The translations under genes were made by a program, and so were the position numbers. From contig CM060078.1 in NCBI GenBank assembly GCA_030533445.1, forward strand, positions 19,492,591 to 19,556,590: a stretch of 64,000 bases of DNA. The letters run 5' to 3'. Shown here in pieces: positions 1 through 13,000 of this stretch; positions within the stretch are counted from its first letter, which is position 1; each line of letters begins with the position of its first letter. This DNA comes from Cyprinodon diabolis. Lineage: Eukaryota > Chordata > Actinopteri > Cyprinodontiformes > Cyprinodontidae. The notes beneath the pieces are model-generated. The model had not been told where the DNA came from. It searched no databases and saw only the letters and a program-made list of their open reading frames with translations.

Positions 1-564
1 AGTGCACATGCACAAAGAAGGATGCTCAGCCATGTCTTTGTCCAAATGCGTCGTCACCTTTTCTTTTTAGGACTTTCAGCACAAAATTGCACAAATTGCC
101 AAGGCAGCGCCGTTCACTAGTGAGCTTAATATGTCCTTCTATTTGTTTGGCTTCAGGATAGAGAGCCACAGAGCAGCTCCATCTCATTGCGGAGATGAGT
201 CTGACGTGGTTTTTAGTCATACAGTGTGAGCAGGTAGATCACATCAGAGCGTCGGGCCGAACATAAATCGTGATCTGTGAACTCGACTAAACCCTGCAGT
301 TAGTCGTATAGTGTGAGCAGCAGCTGCGTGCAACGATTAAAAAAATTACACAGTGTATTATGTATAATTTCATGGGCATTACACTGCCAATGCATTATGC
401 ATAAATTAGGCTGTCATTAGACATAAGTTCTTGACTCGTTATGAATATGGTATGTATATGCCCAAAATCTAAAAAATACATAGCAAGTTAAGTGTATGCC
501 AGGGTTTTAGGAGATTCCGGGACTTCAGGGATATGCTGTTTAAATCGGTACGGTGTTACAGGAC
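1..564. other. anonymous AT-rich sequence
   Basis: No gene or recognisable element is supported here. The short minus-strand open frame at 26-220 has no recognisable domain. The stretch ends where an L2 3'-tail fragment begins. Confidence 0.5.
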
Positions 565-677
565 CCTTAGATAGAAAACTTTAAACCAATCGAACTGTAT
601 GATCTTGTTGAATTGTCTCTGTAAAGTGCTTTAAGATGACATGTGAATTGGCAATATATAAATAAACTAAACTGAAA
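565..677 (+). mobile_element. L2-clade LINE, 3' tail fragment
   Basis: About 110 bp match the terminal part of the L2-type element at 22.38-22.5 kb: the block starting CCTTAGATAGAAAACTTT, the 'aaagtgctttaagatgac' block, and the 'atataaataaact' terminus. Only the extreme 3' end is present, as expected from 5'-truncated LINE insertion or later decay. There is no coding content. Confidence 0.7.
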
Positions 678-1769
678 ATGTAATTAATCGCATTTAGTTT
701 ATTTTTCTTACACTTTAAACTAGGTAGGTTAATTAAAAACTTGACACAAAGTGCATAGTCTTAGTAGACTTTGAGAAAAAATTTAGAAAATATTAGAAAT
801 AATTGATTTTTAATGATGTTGCAAGAGAAGATTAGGTTATGTGGAGGAACTTCATGTTGTTTGGGAATTGGTGCAGTCACAAGTCTGTAGTAAAAAGAAA
901 TTTCAGATATTTGGTAGAGCTCTGATGCATATGGAACTAATATTGTCATTACCTAAATAAAAATATAAAAACAATGCACCCCCAAACAAAAAAAATAATA
1001 ATAATCAATATTACCTTCATGCCTGGGTGTTGGCCCAACTATCCACATTATAACAACTCTATATTTTGCAGCTGAACAGCATGTTCTCCTCCTTCCCTTC
1101 TGTGCCTTTTCATCTTTCCCTTGGCCCTCTCCTCCCCCCCATCCTTCATCCTAGTTCGTACTCTCCCACCCTGGCCTCCATCCGTCTGTCCCTCTCTTCT
1201 TCTTCTTCGCAGCCAGGAGGCCAGTGTTTGATAATAACATATCAATCTGCAATGCACTCCGGTCATGACTCACTCACAGATGGCCTGAAGAAATACACTT
1301 CTTTTCTCCACCCGCTGTGCCCCACTTATCAATGAAGAAGTGTCTGAAGCAGATGAACCACATTTAAGATTTCTTGTGCCATGAAAATGAAATTTGTTGA
1401 TTTAGATTCTGTGAAGCAAAGTGCCAAGGCTGGTTGAAATTCTGCCTAACAATTTTGAATCTTTAATGTAATTAAAAGTTGTGACCTCAATAACCTGGTG
1501 AAGTTTTCTGATAGTATTAATTTAAGACCTAATCTTGTTGAAAGACACTTCACAAGAAAGGGAGAGCAATCTTAAACCATTCCTAATAAAGACTGTAGTC
1601 CCTGCAACAACTATGGAAATACAACCCCCCATAGGAGATACTGGTCATGTTATCAACTGCAATCGTTTCGTCTGTTTGGTGCACATCCATCTCTGTGTGG
1701 TTTGGTTTATTTACATAACAGGACAGATTCAAATTGGTCAGAACAATTTGGTCTGCAGAGAACATCATC
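678..1769. other. anonymous sequence with a pyrimidine-rich tract
   Basis: No gene is supported. Around 1081-1213 there is a long C/T-rich tract that ends in 'ttcttcgcag', which looks like a splice acceptor, followed by a less AT-rich patch (about 1214-1290). The open frame across it (1066-1335) is mostly a translation of the low-complexity tract. It could be an intronic conserved element or chance. Confidence 0.35.
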
Positions 1770-2253
1770 TGGGCTGATACCCTTGATTGGCCCCCACGCT
1801 CGCCTGACCTAAAACCAATAGAACACCTCTGGGACATTATGTTTCATCCATCTGACACCACTAGGTTTCACCTCAGACTGTCCAGGAGCTCAGTGATGCC
1901 CTGGTCCAGATCTGGGAGGAGATACCCCAGGACGCCATCCGTCGTCTCATTAGGAGCATGCCCCGACGTTGTCCGGCATGCATACACGCATGTGGGGGCC
2001 ATTTAAATTACTGAATACCATTTTGATATGCTGCAAAGAAACTTCAGCAAAATAGACTAGCCTGCTGGATCATTTTTCACTGTAATTTTTGGGGTGTCTT
2101 TGAATTCAGCCCTCTGTAGGTTGATAATTTTTCCATCAAAAAATGTGGCATCCTTTTGTACCTAACACATCACACAGTCCATATCAGTATAAACAGCATG
2201 ATTTTTTTCTTCCCCCATCTAGATCTGATGTGTTTTGAAAGTGTATATATATT
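1770..2253 (+). pseudogene. Tc1-like transposase relic, C-terminal part plus 3' flank
   Basis: The plus strand reads a Tc1-type C-terminal catalytic motif: DWPPRSPDLKPIEHLWDIMF at about 1776-1840, containing the third catalytic residue (Glu of IEHLWD). The frame is then lost. Later conserved pieces (RRL...SMPRRC-like) appear only in other frames up to about 2003. About 250 bp of non-coding 3' sequence follows and is cut off at 2253 by an L2 fragment. The N-terminal half, the first two catalytic Asp residues and both terminal repeats are not recognisable, so this is a dead fragment. It belongs to a different Tc1-like lineage from the copies at 8.8, 15.6 and 59.6 kb. Confidence 0.7.
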
Positions 2254-3152
2254 CCTGTTAAATCCAGAACATAACTTAATATCTTCCTTCTCACATGTAA
2301 AGCCTTAAATGGTCAAGCTCCATCTTATATCAGAGACATGATTGTTCGTTTGGCTCTCAACAGAGCACTTCATTCTTAATCTGCAGTTTTATTAGTGGTT
2401 TCTAGAATTTCTAAAAGAAGAATGGGAGGTAGATCTTTTAGTTATCAAACAGTTTTAGTCTGTGAGGCAGACACCCTGTCTACTTTTAAGAGTAGCCTTA
2501 AAATTTTCCTCTTGGAAAAAGCTTATAGTTAGATTGGCTCAGGATATCCAGAGCTATCTCTATATTTATGCTGCTATAGGCTTAGACTGCCGGAGGACAT
2601 AGGGACCCCATTTTAATCACTCTGTTTGATTATATCTCTATTCTCCCACTCTGCAGAATTTGTTAGTTCAGTCAAACATTTTGATCTCCACTTTTACTCA
2701 TCATAGTAGTATTTATCTGGTCTTTTCCTGTTTGGCTGTGACTCCATCTGGGAGAGGGGTGTTGGCTGTGCTGCTGCCATCAATACCTTTGTTTGTGGAT
2801 GTTGGAGCTTGGCTTGTTTTCCGTGTGGTCCTGTTTCTCTGACCGTGAGTAACTGTATGGGCTCTCTTTCATCCTCTGACATGGGAGCTGGCTCATAGAT
2901 TGTCTGCCTGGCCATGTGTTTCCTGGACAGGGCCGCCTGTGAAGCCGGTTGACAGTTACCTTTTGTATCTCTGGTTCTTTCTGTATGTCTGCTTCTGTCT
3001 CCTTGAACCCAAGTTGGCCTTGGCAGATGGCCTGTCACACTGAGCCTAGTTCCGCTCGAGGTTTTCCTCTCTACTGTCCAAACAAGCTTGGTGTCAGGGA
3101 TTGACTTTGAGTCACTGAGTCGATGCAATCAACTTGTTTTCCTTAGATAGAA
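2254..3152 (+). mobile_element. L2-clade LINE fragment (end of ORF2 plus 3' UTR)
   Basis: This is clearly homologous to the L2 copy at 21.47-22.38 kb. It starts in the codons around 'cctgttaaatccagaa' of the reverse transcriptase C-terminus and continues through the ORF end and most of the 3' UTR. The C-terminal coding part has indels and stops, so it encodes nothing. The copy stops at 'ccttagatagaa', before the terminal tail. The 144-residue antisense frame over the UTR (2694-3128) is not a gene. Confidence 0.8.
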
Positions 3153-6100
3153 GTCCAGCTGCCCTTAAGACTCAATTATAAAGTAAGTGGAGAATTTTTC
3201 ACAAATAACTGAAAAGTATTGTTTTCAACTTGCCTGTATGTACCCAGTCAAAGGGCCTCATCTCATTAAGAGTTTTCCCAGAAAATAGAACTTTTTTGCA
3301 ATCATCCTGCTGTGATGCAACTGCTGTCCACTATTTCTTACTTTGCTACACTCTAATGATGTTATAGGTGTTCCACTGTCTTTAACCAAATATGGATAAA
3401 CTCAGTTACAGTGGAGGTAGTTTTATATTATATTGTTAAAATGTATCCATGCTCTTTGAACCATTAGAGATGATTAATGCAACACTGTGCAATATTACCC
3501 GGCATTTAAAATCATTATTATAAAAGGTAATTAGAACAATCGTACCTTTAATTTTGGGTGTCCTGATATAGCCCCAGCAAGAAATTACTCATTTTAATTG
3601 TTTTAGAATTGTTTAGTGATGTTGCCTAAATCAGAGAGTTAGTATTTGAACAGGATTAGTATTGGGAAAGGGTTAATATCAAGTATTGCCATATCTGAAT
3701 TTGTTAGAAAAACACATAGGCAGCTGTAGTCTGTCCTCATTGTTTGGTATGATTCTCTATAAATGTTAAAGGTAAAGACTACAAGACCAAAGAAGCTACA
3801 TCGTCATGTTCCTGTAGTGGTCACACATTGCTTTGTGTCCATGGGACTGTAGTAAACTTCTCAGAAGATTAACACACGGGGAAATAGAACACTGGGGGAA
3901 TCAGAATAGTGCAATCGATTGCTGAACCATCAGAAAGATCAAAGACCTGTTGCATGTTAAGGTTTAAGAGTTAAACAGAAGAAGGTCCTGGATGGCTCTG
4001 AATCATTACAGAAAACATAAAGATCCCAGCCTAAAGGTTTTTCAGCAAACTTCAGAATTTTTTTGAGTATATCTTTAGATTGATGAAACAAATCTAGAGC
4101 TACAATAATATAGCCCACAACTGGAGACTCAGACTTTGATTTTGGTCTTTTTATGTTTACAGATGTACCTTAATTTACTTGGAGAGGTATTCTACCTTAA
4201 CTGAGTTTTAAATGTTTTACCTATGTATATTTACCTATTATTTGTTTTCCATATGTCTGGTCGAACTCACTTAAAGTATTTGAGAATGCGAAAGCTTACA
4301 GGCAGCTGATGGCAGTGGGAGTATGCAGCATGCCTTACACTGAGGAACGCTGCATTAAGTTGAGCTTGGGGCAAGCAGTCTGCAGTGAAGTACTGGAGCA
4401 GAATATAGCAAGCAAGCAAGCAACTTCCTGAATTTCAGAGCCAGATGTGTACGATTTAGACATTAAACTCTCCCATCATGAATTTGTTTTATGTGTACCT
4501 CCATAAAACTCCAGCATGACAATGATTTCTTTTTAGACACTCAAAGCTGTATTTTTGTAACACTCAGGTGAGGTCTGCAAAGAGGAAAGGCTTGACGGGA
4601 CTAATTGGTCGATACTGGTTTGTTTGTGCTGGAATCGTCCGTGATAATGGAAGCGTGAACAACAGGAGGAGAGGATATGAGAGGGGGGCGTAAGCTGAGA
4701 CAAAAGCATGTGTCAGGTTTTTTTCTGTGTTGACTGCAATGAGCAAGTTTCTGGTTGAGACCCACAAATGCAAATAAAATTACTCAATACAAAAAGGATG
4801 CAGATTGTGTTTTTTTCCTACCTTTATTCTCACTAGGTCATAGATCCTATAAAATTGGATAAAATCTATTCAACAGTCTAAGGCCGTGCCTTGTTTTCTT
4901 AAGTGAGGTCAGGAAAAAAGCATGAATGAGTGAAAGGAATTTCAAGAAGTACAGTGGGAGGCAGTAGGCTATTTGCATGTGACAGAAGAAAATTAAGGCC
5001 ATCTTCCACACACTGAGAGAGCACCTACAGCACATTCATTTGTGTGATGTCTTTCCAAGTGCTAATTTGTATTGCTTCCCAATCAATAGTGTACAAGGAG
5101 AAATAAAATCTGTTCTGTCGAAATGATTAGACAGAGTGCTCAAAGCTAGAACACAAAAGTGAAATATTAAGAAGAAAGCAATTTGTTCACTGCCAAACAT
5201 CCAAGTTTTTTTTTTCCTCGACAAGACTTATTTTTTCACATAGTAACACGTTTTCTTGTCTTCATTTTCTCACTGTATTGGTGCTTTCAATTTGCACTAT
5301 GCAGTCAGAATGTTCAGTTTCAAGCTGGACAATTAGAACGTCTCTCATAATAGGAGTCTGTGAGAAAATATGGGTAATGATGGATAATAATGATCTGTTC
5401 GTGAAATCAAATCTATTGGTAGCCCCGGGAGATCTATTCCCAGAGCTATATTGGCAAAACAGGACACACAAACACACAAAAAATCCAATATGGATGATAT
5501 CTACTGTATGTAAGCATAGTGAGAACCAGGCAAAAATAAATAAATAAAAATGAATCCAAAAACATACTTGATTTTTTTTCTTTTAATTTCTACCTCTTAA
5601 GATATGTCGCAAAAATAACACTGTACTATATCTCTTTAAGAACATTTTCCCTCAGAATATCAGAGTGCAAGAATGCAAGCCAGTTCATTGACCATAAATA
5701 TTTATAAATATGCACTTTATTTTCAACCTGCAACTGGTACATGTTTACCTTTTGGTGTGACATCATGATCAAATTCCATACAAAAAAAATTAAATCAACC
5801 TTATATGAACATCAAAGTAACTGTACTCAAAGTGACACTACAGAACTTTGAAGTAAAATGTTGGTGAGGGCATTTTCAAAAATATCTTACACACATCTAG
5901 CATGCTTTTAGACCCCAAATAGTACTTGAGGCCCTCTGGGTTGCTTATATTTCATAGCTGGCTACTTTTTTAGGCCCAGTGACATCTTGACATTTTAGTT
6001 TTGCCGACTCGTTGTCCAGCCAATTACAAGACACTACCACACACTTGTTTAAGGTGAGCAATAGAGGTTATTCAAATTTAGTTATTCGTCAGTAATTGTA

Positions 6101-6609
6101 ATATATAATTGCCAAAATAGGGGTATTTTTTATGATTCATTAAACAATAATAAAAAAAATTGCTTAATTGTAAAACACAGCTCCTTGTTTAAGCAGCAGT
6201 TTTAGCTATTTTACATTAAGATAGCTTATAATGTCCCTTAAGCTGACCTCAATGCATTTTTCCAGATAGCGGGCTCCACTGCAGGGGGGTTCCTGTGGGT
6301 TTTCTACGAGAACCACTTCATACAACAAAGCCTCCATAAGCAAAGCGTTGCTTAAACGCTTTGCGTTTAGCTTTGGTGCTGATTTTTCTAGACTTGGACT
6401 TCAACTCATCGGTTTCCATTTGCATGTTTCCAAGCAATACAGGGCCTTGTCTACATATAGACTCAAACTCACTGCAGATCCAGACATTTGAATTGAGAAA
6501 GCTTCCTTGGAGAGGTGGCGAAACGTCTTAAAATCTTGGAAACCAAGTACAGTGGATTTTTTTTTTACTTTCACGGAATGACTATGACCTGGATGACTGA
6601 GAATCTTCT
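3153..6609. other. anonymous AT-rich sequence
   Basis: No gene is supported. A patch at about 3770-4110 faintly recalls a decayed Tc1-like transposon ('gatgaaacaaatctagagc'), too weak to call. A small (CAAG)n run lies near 4411-4426. Open frames are under 95 residues and have no recognisable domains. At 6401-6609 the sequence merges into a repeat that shares a segment with the fold-back insert at 49.8 kb. Confidence 0.45.
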
Positions 6610-7030
6610 TCAGCTTTATTGTCATCTTGTATATACAGAAATTTTACAAAACAAATTCGATTCAATGTATACAGCATTGAACAGTGAATAAACAGCTTTC
6701 AACAGTGAAATGAACATTACCAATAAAGTGCAGCAGTGCTCAAGAATGTAAACAGTGTAGGAAAATTAAACTGTTTAAAGTCATGGTGTGAGAAGGTATT
6801 GATATGGAAAGGTTCCGTTCAGTGCAAATGAATAAATATGGTGCAAAATGCAATCGAACATTGAGTTGTGTTCTATTTAAAGGTATTATGAAAACAAGGT
6901 TTCAACAGTTCAACGGTCTGATGGCAGCAGAGAAAAAGCTGTTGCAGAACCTGCTGTTCCTGCAGCGAATGCTGCAAAGCCTCTTTCCAGAGGGCAGCAG
7001 GGAGAACCCTGTGTACAATTAATTTCAAAT
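6540..7030 (-). mobile_element. 3' region of a LINE-like repeat (CR1/Rex1-like, tentative)
   Basis: Read on the minus strand, the block ends with 'aagatgacaataaagctgaag', a LINE-type tail. Upstream, at about 6905-7005, is the segment coding for '...CRNSRFCNSFFSAAIRPLNC'-like sequence typical of the end of fish LINE transcripts. The interval 6560-6615 also contains the motif 'gaatgactatgacctggatg', shared with the insert at 49.8 kb, so two repeats may abut here. There is no intact frame. The assignment rests on tail resemblance only. Confidence 0.4.
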
Positions 7031-8574
7031 CTAGTAAATAAACCTTTGCTGTTTAACAAAACTTCCTGATGCAAAATTTTCCAGACAGCTTTAGAAAACA
7101 TAATTAGACTCATGCTGCAATTTTACGTAAATAAAAAATGTCTATGATGTGATTGCAATCAGACATGAGGATGAATACATTTCTTTAACCTTACCCTAGC
7201 TTTGATGCCTTCAGGGTATTCAATCTATGTGACTTCAAGTGTCAGATGTTTGTTATGATTTTTATTTTTTTTTCTGCCAACTTGTAACTCCGACTATCAG
7301 TGGAAGACTGATAGTCTTAGTAGGGCATAAGGTCACTGTTGGACCATAGCAATGCAAGATTGCAAGGCTTGCAACTTGTTCGGAGAGGTCAGTCCTTTAA
7401 TTCTTTCTTTTCCAGAGAATTTGAATGTGGTCTTTGAACAGTAGCTACAGAAAGAGTACTGGAGGCCACAAGCCAAGCAAATTTAATTAACAAATGCCCA
7501 GATTTTATTTTGTATCAGTAAAAGATATGCAGAGAAATAGTGACGGAGAGAAATGTTTTGTCTGACTTTCTTTAGATGTCACACCTTATGCGTGAACAAT
7601 AGTTTCAATCTCTGCAATCGTGATACACACCATATCCAGACAGAGAGTGTAAGTTAAATCTATTGAACAAAAACATTTAATTTGCATGAGTAAATTGAAT
7701 TTCTTAATGTGCCCTCGGCAGTAAAAATATGTTCATTTATCTTTCTTCCATCACCTGTTTGATTTGTTTTCCAAGCAGAAGCAATCATCACTGATGCCTG
7801 AATTAACTCCTCCACTAAAAAGAATCAATCTAATGAGATTTTGGATGCAGGACTGTGACATGTTTTGCATATACGTGCTTGTATTTTTACCCATGTGTAG
7901 ACGCCTCATCAAGCCATTTGAGGTTTATATTAGCAAGCAGTATCTCCTTTTTGAATATCTATTCCCTGTCGTGCATCAAAATCATTGGGGACCGGTGGTA
8001 GCATAATGTTATGATGAGCCTGCGAATGTTTCATTGGTGAGTGGCCTTGAATATAAATTCTAATAAAATGCTACAATCATTGATTTATTACCGAAAAGAT
8101 ATCCATAAAAGTCCAACAAAAAAGCAACTCTCAAAAGCTTTATGAGTTTCTGAGTTTCATCAGTTAAGTTCAACGAATAAGCAGCTAATGTCAACAACAG
8201 CTAGAGAGAAATCCAAATTCTGAAGCCATATGTTTCTTTTTTATATTAGCAAAGGTATGACTTACTGTAATGACTTTGTCTACTACCCTCGAAATACTAG
8301 ACGTTATTTAGACTTAGGTTTTTAGGCTAAATCTGGTCGGTCCTTCATAGTCTTGATTTAGTCCAAAAATAGTTGTAAAAAATGTGGCTGTGTTCGGTGG
8401 GGGTTTGTCCCTCTTTAGTCCAATAACAGATGTTGAAAACATTTTTTTTCCCAACGGTCTTTAAAATGGCACTTTTCACCTTTCACTTTTCAACCAAATG
8501 TAGACATAGTTTAGATGTAAATTATTACTTTTCTACCTATTTTAGCTTGGTGGGTAAAAAAACAAAACTTTTTT
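7031..8574. other. anonymous sequence with one short hairpin
   Basis: No gene is supported. A perfect 9-bp inverted repeat (gactatcag / ctgatagtc) with a 7-nt loop lies at 7292-7316. The remaining open frames are short and have no recognisable domain. Confidence 0.4.
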
Positions 8575-8800
8575 TATTTTTTCATTTATTTGTCAGGGAC
8601 AGCACACATTAATGAACATTTCATAAATGTGCATGTATTAGCTATGAAATTAGTTTTCAACTGTTTTCCCTGGGCAAGGTGTATAATAAAACAAGTTATA
8701 AAGAATAATTAGACAAACATAGAAAATATAGTTCAGAGACATTTACCTATATATGTACAGATATCACTGTTGGGTTTATTCCAAGTTTGTTGGCAAGACA
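8575..8800 (-). mobile_element. decayed LINE-like 3' end (tentative)
   Basis: The segment with 'cagggacagcacacattaatgaacatt' character and 'ttccctgggcaaggt' resembles the 3' end of a widespread fish LINE, read on the minus strand. The Tc1 transposon at 8803-10050 lies directly to its right, and another block of similar origin (about 10690-11110) lies beyond it. One old element may therefore have been split by the Tc1. Identification is by memory of the family and is weak. Confidence 0.35.
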
Positions 8801-10052
8801 TACACTATATTGCCAAAAGTATTTGCTCACCCATCCAAATTATTGGAATCAGGTGTTCCAATCACTTCCATGGCCACAGGTGTATAAATTCAAGCACCTA
8901 GGCATGCAGACTGTTTTTACAAACATTTGTGAAAGAATGGGTCGCTCTCAGGAGCTCAGTGAATTCCAGCGTGGAACTGTGATAGGATGCCACCTGTGCA
9001 ACAAATCCAGTCGTGAAATTTCCTCGCTCCTAAATATTCCACAGTCAACTGTCAGCTGTATTATAAGAAAATGGAAGTGTTTGGGAACGACAGCAACTCA
9101 GCCACGAAGTGGTAGGCCACGTAAACTGACGGAGCGGGGTCAGCGGATGCTGAAGCGCATAGTGCGAAGAGGTCGCCAACTTTCTGCAGAGTCAATCACT
9201 ACAGACCTCCAAACTTCATGTGGCCTTCAGATTAGCTCAAGAACAGTGCGCAGAGAGCTTCATGGAATGGGTTTCCATGGTCGAGCAGCTGCATCCAAGC
9301 CATACATAACCAAGTGCAATGCAAAGCGTCGGATGCGGTGGTGTAAAGCACGCCGCCACTGGACTCTAGAGCAGTGGAGATGCGTTCTCTGGAGTGACGA
9401 ATCGCGCTTCTCCATCTGGCAATCTGATGGACGGGTCTGGGTTTGGCGGTTGCCAGGAGAACGGTACTTGTCTGACTGCATTGTGCCAAGTGTAAAGTTT
9501 GGTGGAGGGGGGATTATGGTGTGGGGTTGTTTTTCAGGAGCTGGGCTTGGCCCCTTAGTTCCAGTGAAAGGAACTCTGAATGCTTCAGCATACCAAGACA
9601 TTTTGGACAATTCCATGCTCCCAACTTTGTGGGAACAGTTTGGAGCTGGCCCCTTCCTCTTCCAACATGACTGTGCACCAGTGCACAAAGCAAGGTCCAT
9701 AAAGACATGGATGACAGAGTCTGGTGTGGATGAACTTGACTGGCCTGCACAGAGTCCTGACCTCAACCCGATAGAACACCTTTGGGATGAATTAGAGCGG
9801 AGACTGAGAGCCAGGCCTTCTCGTCCAACATCAGTGTGCGACCTCACAAATGCGCTTCTGGAAGAATGGTCAAAAATTCCCATAAACACACTCCTAAACC
9901 TTGTGGACAGCCTTCCCAGAAGAGTTGAAGCTGTTCTAGCTGCAAAGGGTGGACCGACGTCATATTGAACCCTATGGATTAGGAACGGGATGTCACTTAA
10001 GCTCATATGTGAGTCAAGGCAGGTGAGCAAATACTTTTGGCAATATAGTGTA
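8801..10052 (+). mobile_element. apparently intact Tc1-like DNA transposon (DD34E)
   Basis: The element spans 8803-10050 (1,248 bp) and is flanked by TA on both sides (8801-8802 and 10051-10052), the standard Tc1/mariner target duplication. The terminal inverted repeats are perfect over 29 bp (8803-8831 against 10022-10050) and begin CACTATATTGCCAAAAGTAT. One transposase gene lies between them with no stop or frameshift. Perfect repeats and an open frame suggest a young copy. Family: Tc1 branch of IS630-Tc1-mariner, which moves by cut-and-paste. Confidence 0.95.
8937..9968 (+). CDS. Tc1-family transposase, full length, DD34E
   Basis: This 343-residue protein would bind the element's terminal repeats and catalyse cut-and-paste transposition in the nucleus. 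I chose the ATG at 8937 because it starts [13 protein letters not shown], the usual Tc1 N-terminus, and gives the usual length of about 340 residues; the frame stays open upstream to an ATG at 8787, but that lies in flanking DNA and the repeat. Visible parts: a paired-type helix-turn-helix at about 5-50, a GRPR hook at 59-62, a second DNA-binding region at about 65-110, then the catalytic domain with Asp154 (WSDESRF), the glycine-rich box at 189-192, Asp245 (QHDCAPVH) and Glu280 (NPIEHLWDE). There are 34 residues between Asp245 and Glu280. No premature stop or frameshift is seen. Whether it is active or expressed cannot be judged from sequence alone. Confidence 0.93.
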   Translation: MGRSQELSEFQRGTVIGCHLCNKSSREISSLLNIPQSTVSCIIRKWKCLGTTATQPRSGRPRKLTERGQRMLKRIVRRGRQLSAESITTDLQTSCGLQISSRTVRRELHGMGFHGRAAASKPYITKCNAKRRMRWCKARRHWTLEQWRCVLWSDESRFSIWQSDGRVWVWRLPGERYLSDCIVPSVKFGGGGIMVWGCFSGAGLGPLVPVKGTLNASAYQDILDNSMLPTLWEQFGAGPFLFQHDCAPVHKARSIKTWMTESGVDELDWPAQSPDLNPIEHLWDELERRLRARPSRPTSVCDLTNALLEEWSKIPINTLLNLVDSLPRRVEAVLAAKGGPTSY

Positions 10053-13000
10053 GGTCCAACTGTCCTCCTGCTCTCTACTAGATTTACTTGATTCACTGAT
10101 TGCCTCACCTGCTCTTCACCGGCTGAGTGACTGCCTGCCTCACTGTGACTGACATATTGACTACCGTTGACTGACTGATAAAAAAAGCATATGTTCACCA
10201 ACATGCCTAGAGAGCTGCCTAAAACCTAAATATTTATGTGAAATACCAACATCCAAAATTAAATATATACATATGAATCAACTTCAAATTTAGTCTAAAT
10301 AACTTAAATAACTCCTATACTGGTTTTTGTGTTAGTTTTGGTCAGCAGGGAATATGTGCTTAGGACTGTTCTAACTTATGTGGATCAGCTCAAGCCAGTA
10401 GGATATTTAAATTACTTTATTCTTCATCTGATGAATTTCTTTGATAAATGATGTGATACTAAAGGAATCTCTTAGCCTATTCCATGATGTCAGAAAAGTT
10501 AAAGTATTTCTTTCTCAAAGGTCTGATAGAAATCAGGGTGAGAGTGGCTTATGAAACAGAATTACCTTGAAAACTAGATTTTGCCTTTACTTAGGTTATC
10601 TTTGCATAAACATTTGCTTTGTGATCTAAAACATCTAATTAAAATAAAACTGTGTTTATTTTATTCATTAATTAATTAAAAGAAAATAACATAATACAAC
10701 CTCTGCATGTGACAACGGAAATCATGAATGGAAGAAATAGAGCAGAAAGAAGTAAAAACGTATAATATCTGCCCCCGTTTTCAATAAAGTAATAATTATT
10801 TAACTCAGTTAATTACAACCATACATTAAAAAACAGGTATACATCAGCTTATCCACTGTCATATCAACTCAACAAAATTACCTTGAAGTTTCTATTAAAC
10901 ACAGAATAACTTTCATTTTTTTTTAACTCACTAATAAGATTATTGTACAAATCAACACCTGTAATACAAATACATCTTTCAATCATCATTGTCCCGTACC
11001 TGGATTTTTTGGAAAATGTCTATTCCTTTTAAGTTATACTACCATTTTCATTTAGAAAATCAGTTTTTATGCAATTATACACAATAAATCTGCATGATGG
11101 CAAAAACCACAGGACACTATTTTCTTTAAATATGTTATATAATAAGTAGATTACAAAAAGAAAATGCATTGAAATTGCATTACATAATCAGTCTCAAGAG
11201 CTAAGATATAATCCCTGGTGTTGAGCTTACAGTAAGGAAATCATTTTACAGTCATGTCATCTATTTTTGCTTATTACAAAAGTCTGTTTTAAAATAATGG
11301 TACCTTAAAAAGGTGACTCCTTTATTTAGCTTGCAATGAACATTTTGTTCTATAACTAGAACATTTTTGAGCCAGCTAACATTGTCTGTTTGGAAGATAA
11401 CATAGTTACTCATCTTCTCCGATCAACATAAATAGAGAACACCTTGCAGCTACAGATGGTAAAGAGGGAATAACACTCTCAAAGACAAACAACTGGATTT
11501 GCATGAGGTCCTTCCTGCTGAATACGCCTTTAAAGACTAAAGGTAAAATGTTGATTTCAGAATGAGATCCAACTCTGATATATCTGAACTCCTCCTTTAA
11601 GATGTGGTCTGCAGACTACTACAAAGGTAACCTAATACAACTTTTGGTGTCTTCAGGCAAAATCAGTGTTATCAGGCACAGGTAATGATCGGCAATGATA
11701 GAGTATCTGAAGGATTGCAGACAACATTTCTTAAGATGAGAGAGAGATAAGACTTTATTGATCTCACAAGAGAGAAATTCAATTGTGACATCAGCCCTAA
11801 TAAACAACAGGAGGAACAAAAGAAGGAAAAGGTGCATCAAAGAAGTTAGTGTATAAAGTCAGACTGAAAAAAAAAAGTTGAGATTATAGATGTTGTTTAT
11901 CATTTTTCTGCTTAGTACAAAAAAAAAACAGTAAAAACTTTAAAATAAAAGCTGCTAAATGTGTTTTTAGCATTTTGGTTTGCATCAACATCCAATCACA
12001 TATCTTGGAACTTTTCCTGATGACTCCTTTCATATAGTTATTTATATTTTTTAAGTAAAAAAAACATGTTTTTTTTCCCTTGAAGTGAAATTGATGTAAG
12101 CCATTACTGCTTTTGTGTCTCTTCGCATCTCTCCTATGCAGAGGTTCAATAAAATACACTTACTCATCCCCCCAGTTTTTATGCTCTGTTTTTGTCCTTC
12201 CTCAGATTGAGTCATTAAACTATTTTTATTTAAAAACTGTTCCCATTCCCCTCACATCTTTCAACAAGCATGTCTTATTTTCATGTTTTTCATTCTTTAA
12301 TACTTTTTGGCGTTTTGCAGACCGATCCTGCATTAGAAAACCGGATGTTTAAAGAGGCTGATCTCTGCTGATCATTCTTGATGTAAGGAGGTGGACAAAA
12401 TGATTTTAAAGTATTTTTTGGCAAATAGGCTATCCACAACTGCTTAAGGCAAATTGGGCCTGATACTCAAAGATTCCAAGTAGGGGGAGCTAAATTGCTT
12501 GTTCATTTTCTTTTTTTGTCTTTTTTACTATTCTGCAATCTTCTGCTATCCTTTGTGCCAGCATATGTAGACATTTTATTTGTTATTATTTATTCATTTT
12601 ATTGTCTGACAGTCCAAAAATGTTAACATATGCTCATTATCTTTCTTCATCCTCTGGCATGTATCAATTCCTTATTTGTGGCAACAATGGCCACAGGAAT
12701 GTTTGCATAAAAACTTGCCTGTACTTTTAGAAGAATGAAATATTAAACACAAACTGTAACCGCTGTCTAGTTTCAGATTTAGAAAATCACTTCGCCCGTA
12801 TTAAATGTTTACATTTGCATATCGTCCACCCATTAATTTGTATTGTTTGGTCACTAGAATGTGATATGCATGTTGATGATGGTTACACAAAATTACTGTT
12901 TGCACTTGCTTTTTGATTAACTGCAAATGCAAATCATTTTGCACCTTCTTTGAAGATCTCTTCCTCAGCATGAAATCATGTTTGCACCTATTGTAAGACA

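Noticed and set aside
2694..3128. 144-residue minus-strand frame
   Set aside because: It is the antisense of an L2 3' UTR that recurs at 18.7, 22 and 24 kb, so it reflects repeat sequence.
3770..4110. Faint Tc1-like transposon
   Set aside because: Only one word resembles the WSDET region; no ends, no Glu motif, no second copy.
9260..10204. 314-residue open frame antisense to the Tc1 transposase
   Set aside because: It lies over the transposase and terminal repeat in reverse and reads through the element end into the flank; no domain; a shadow of the conserved gene.
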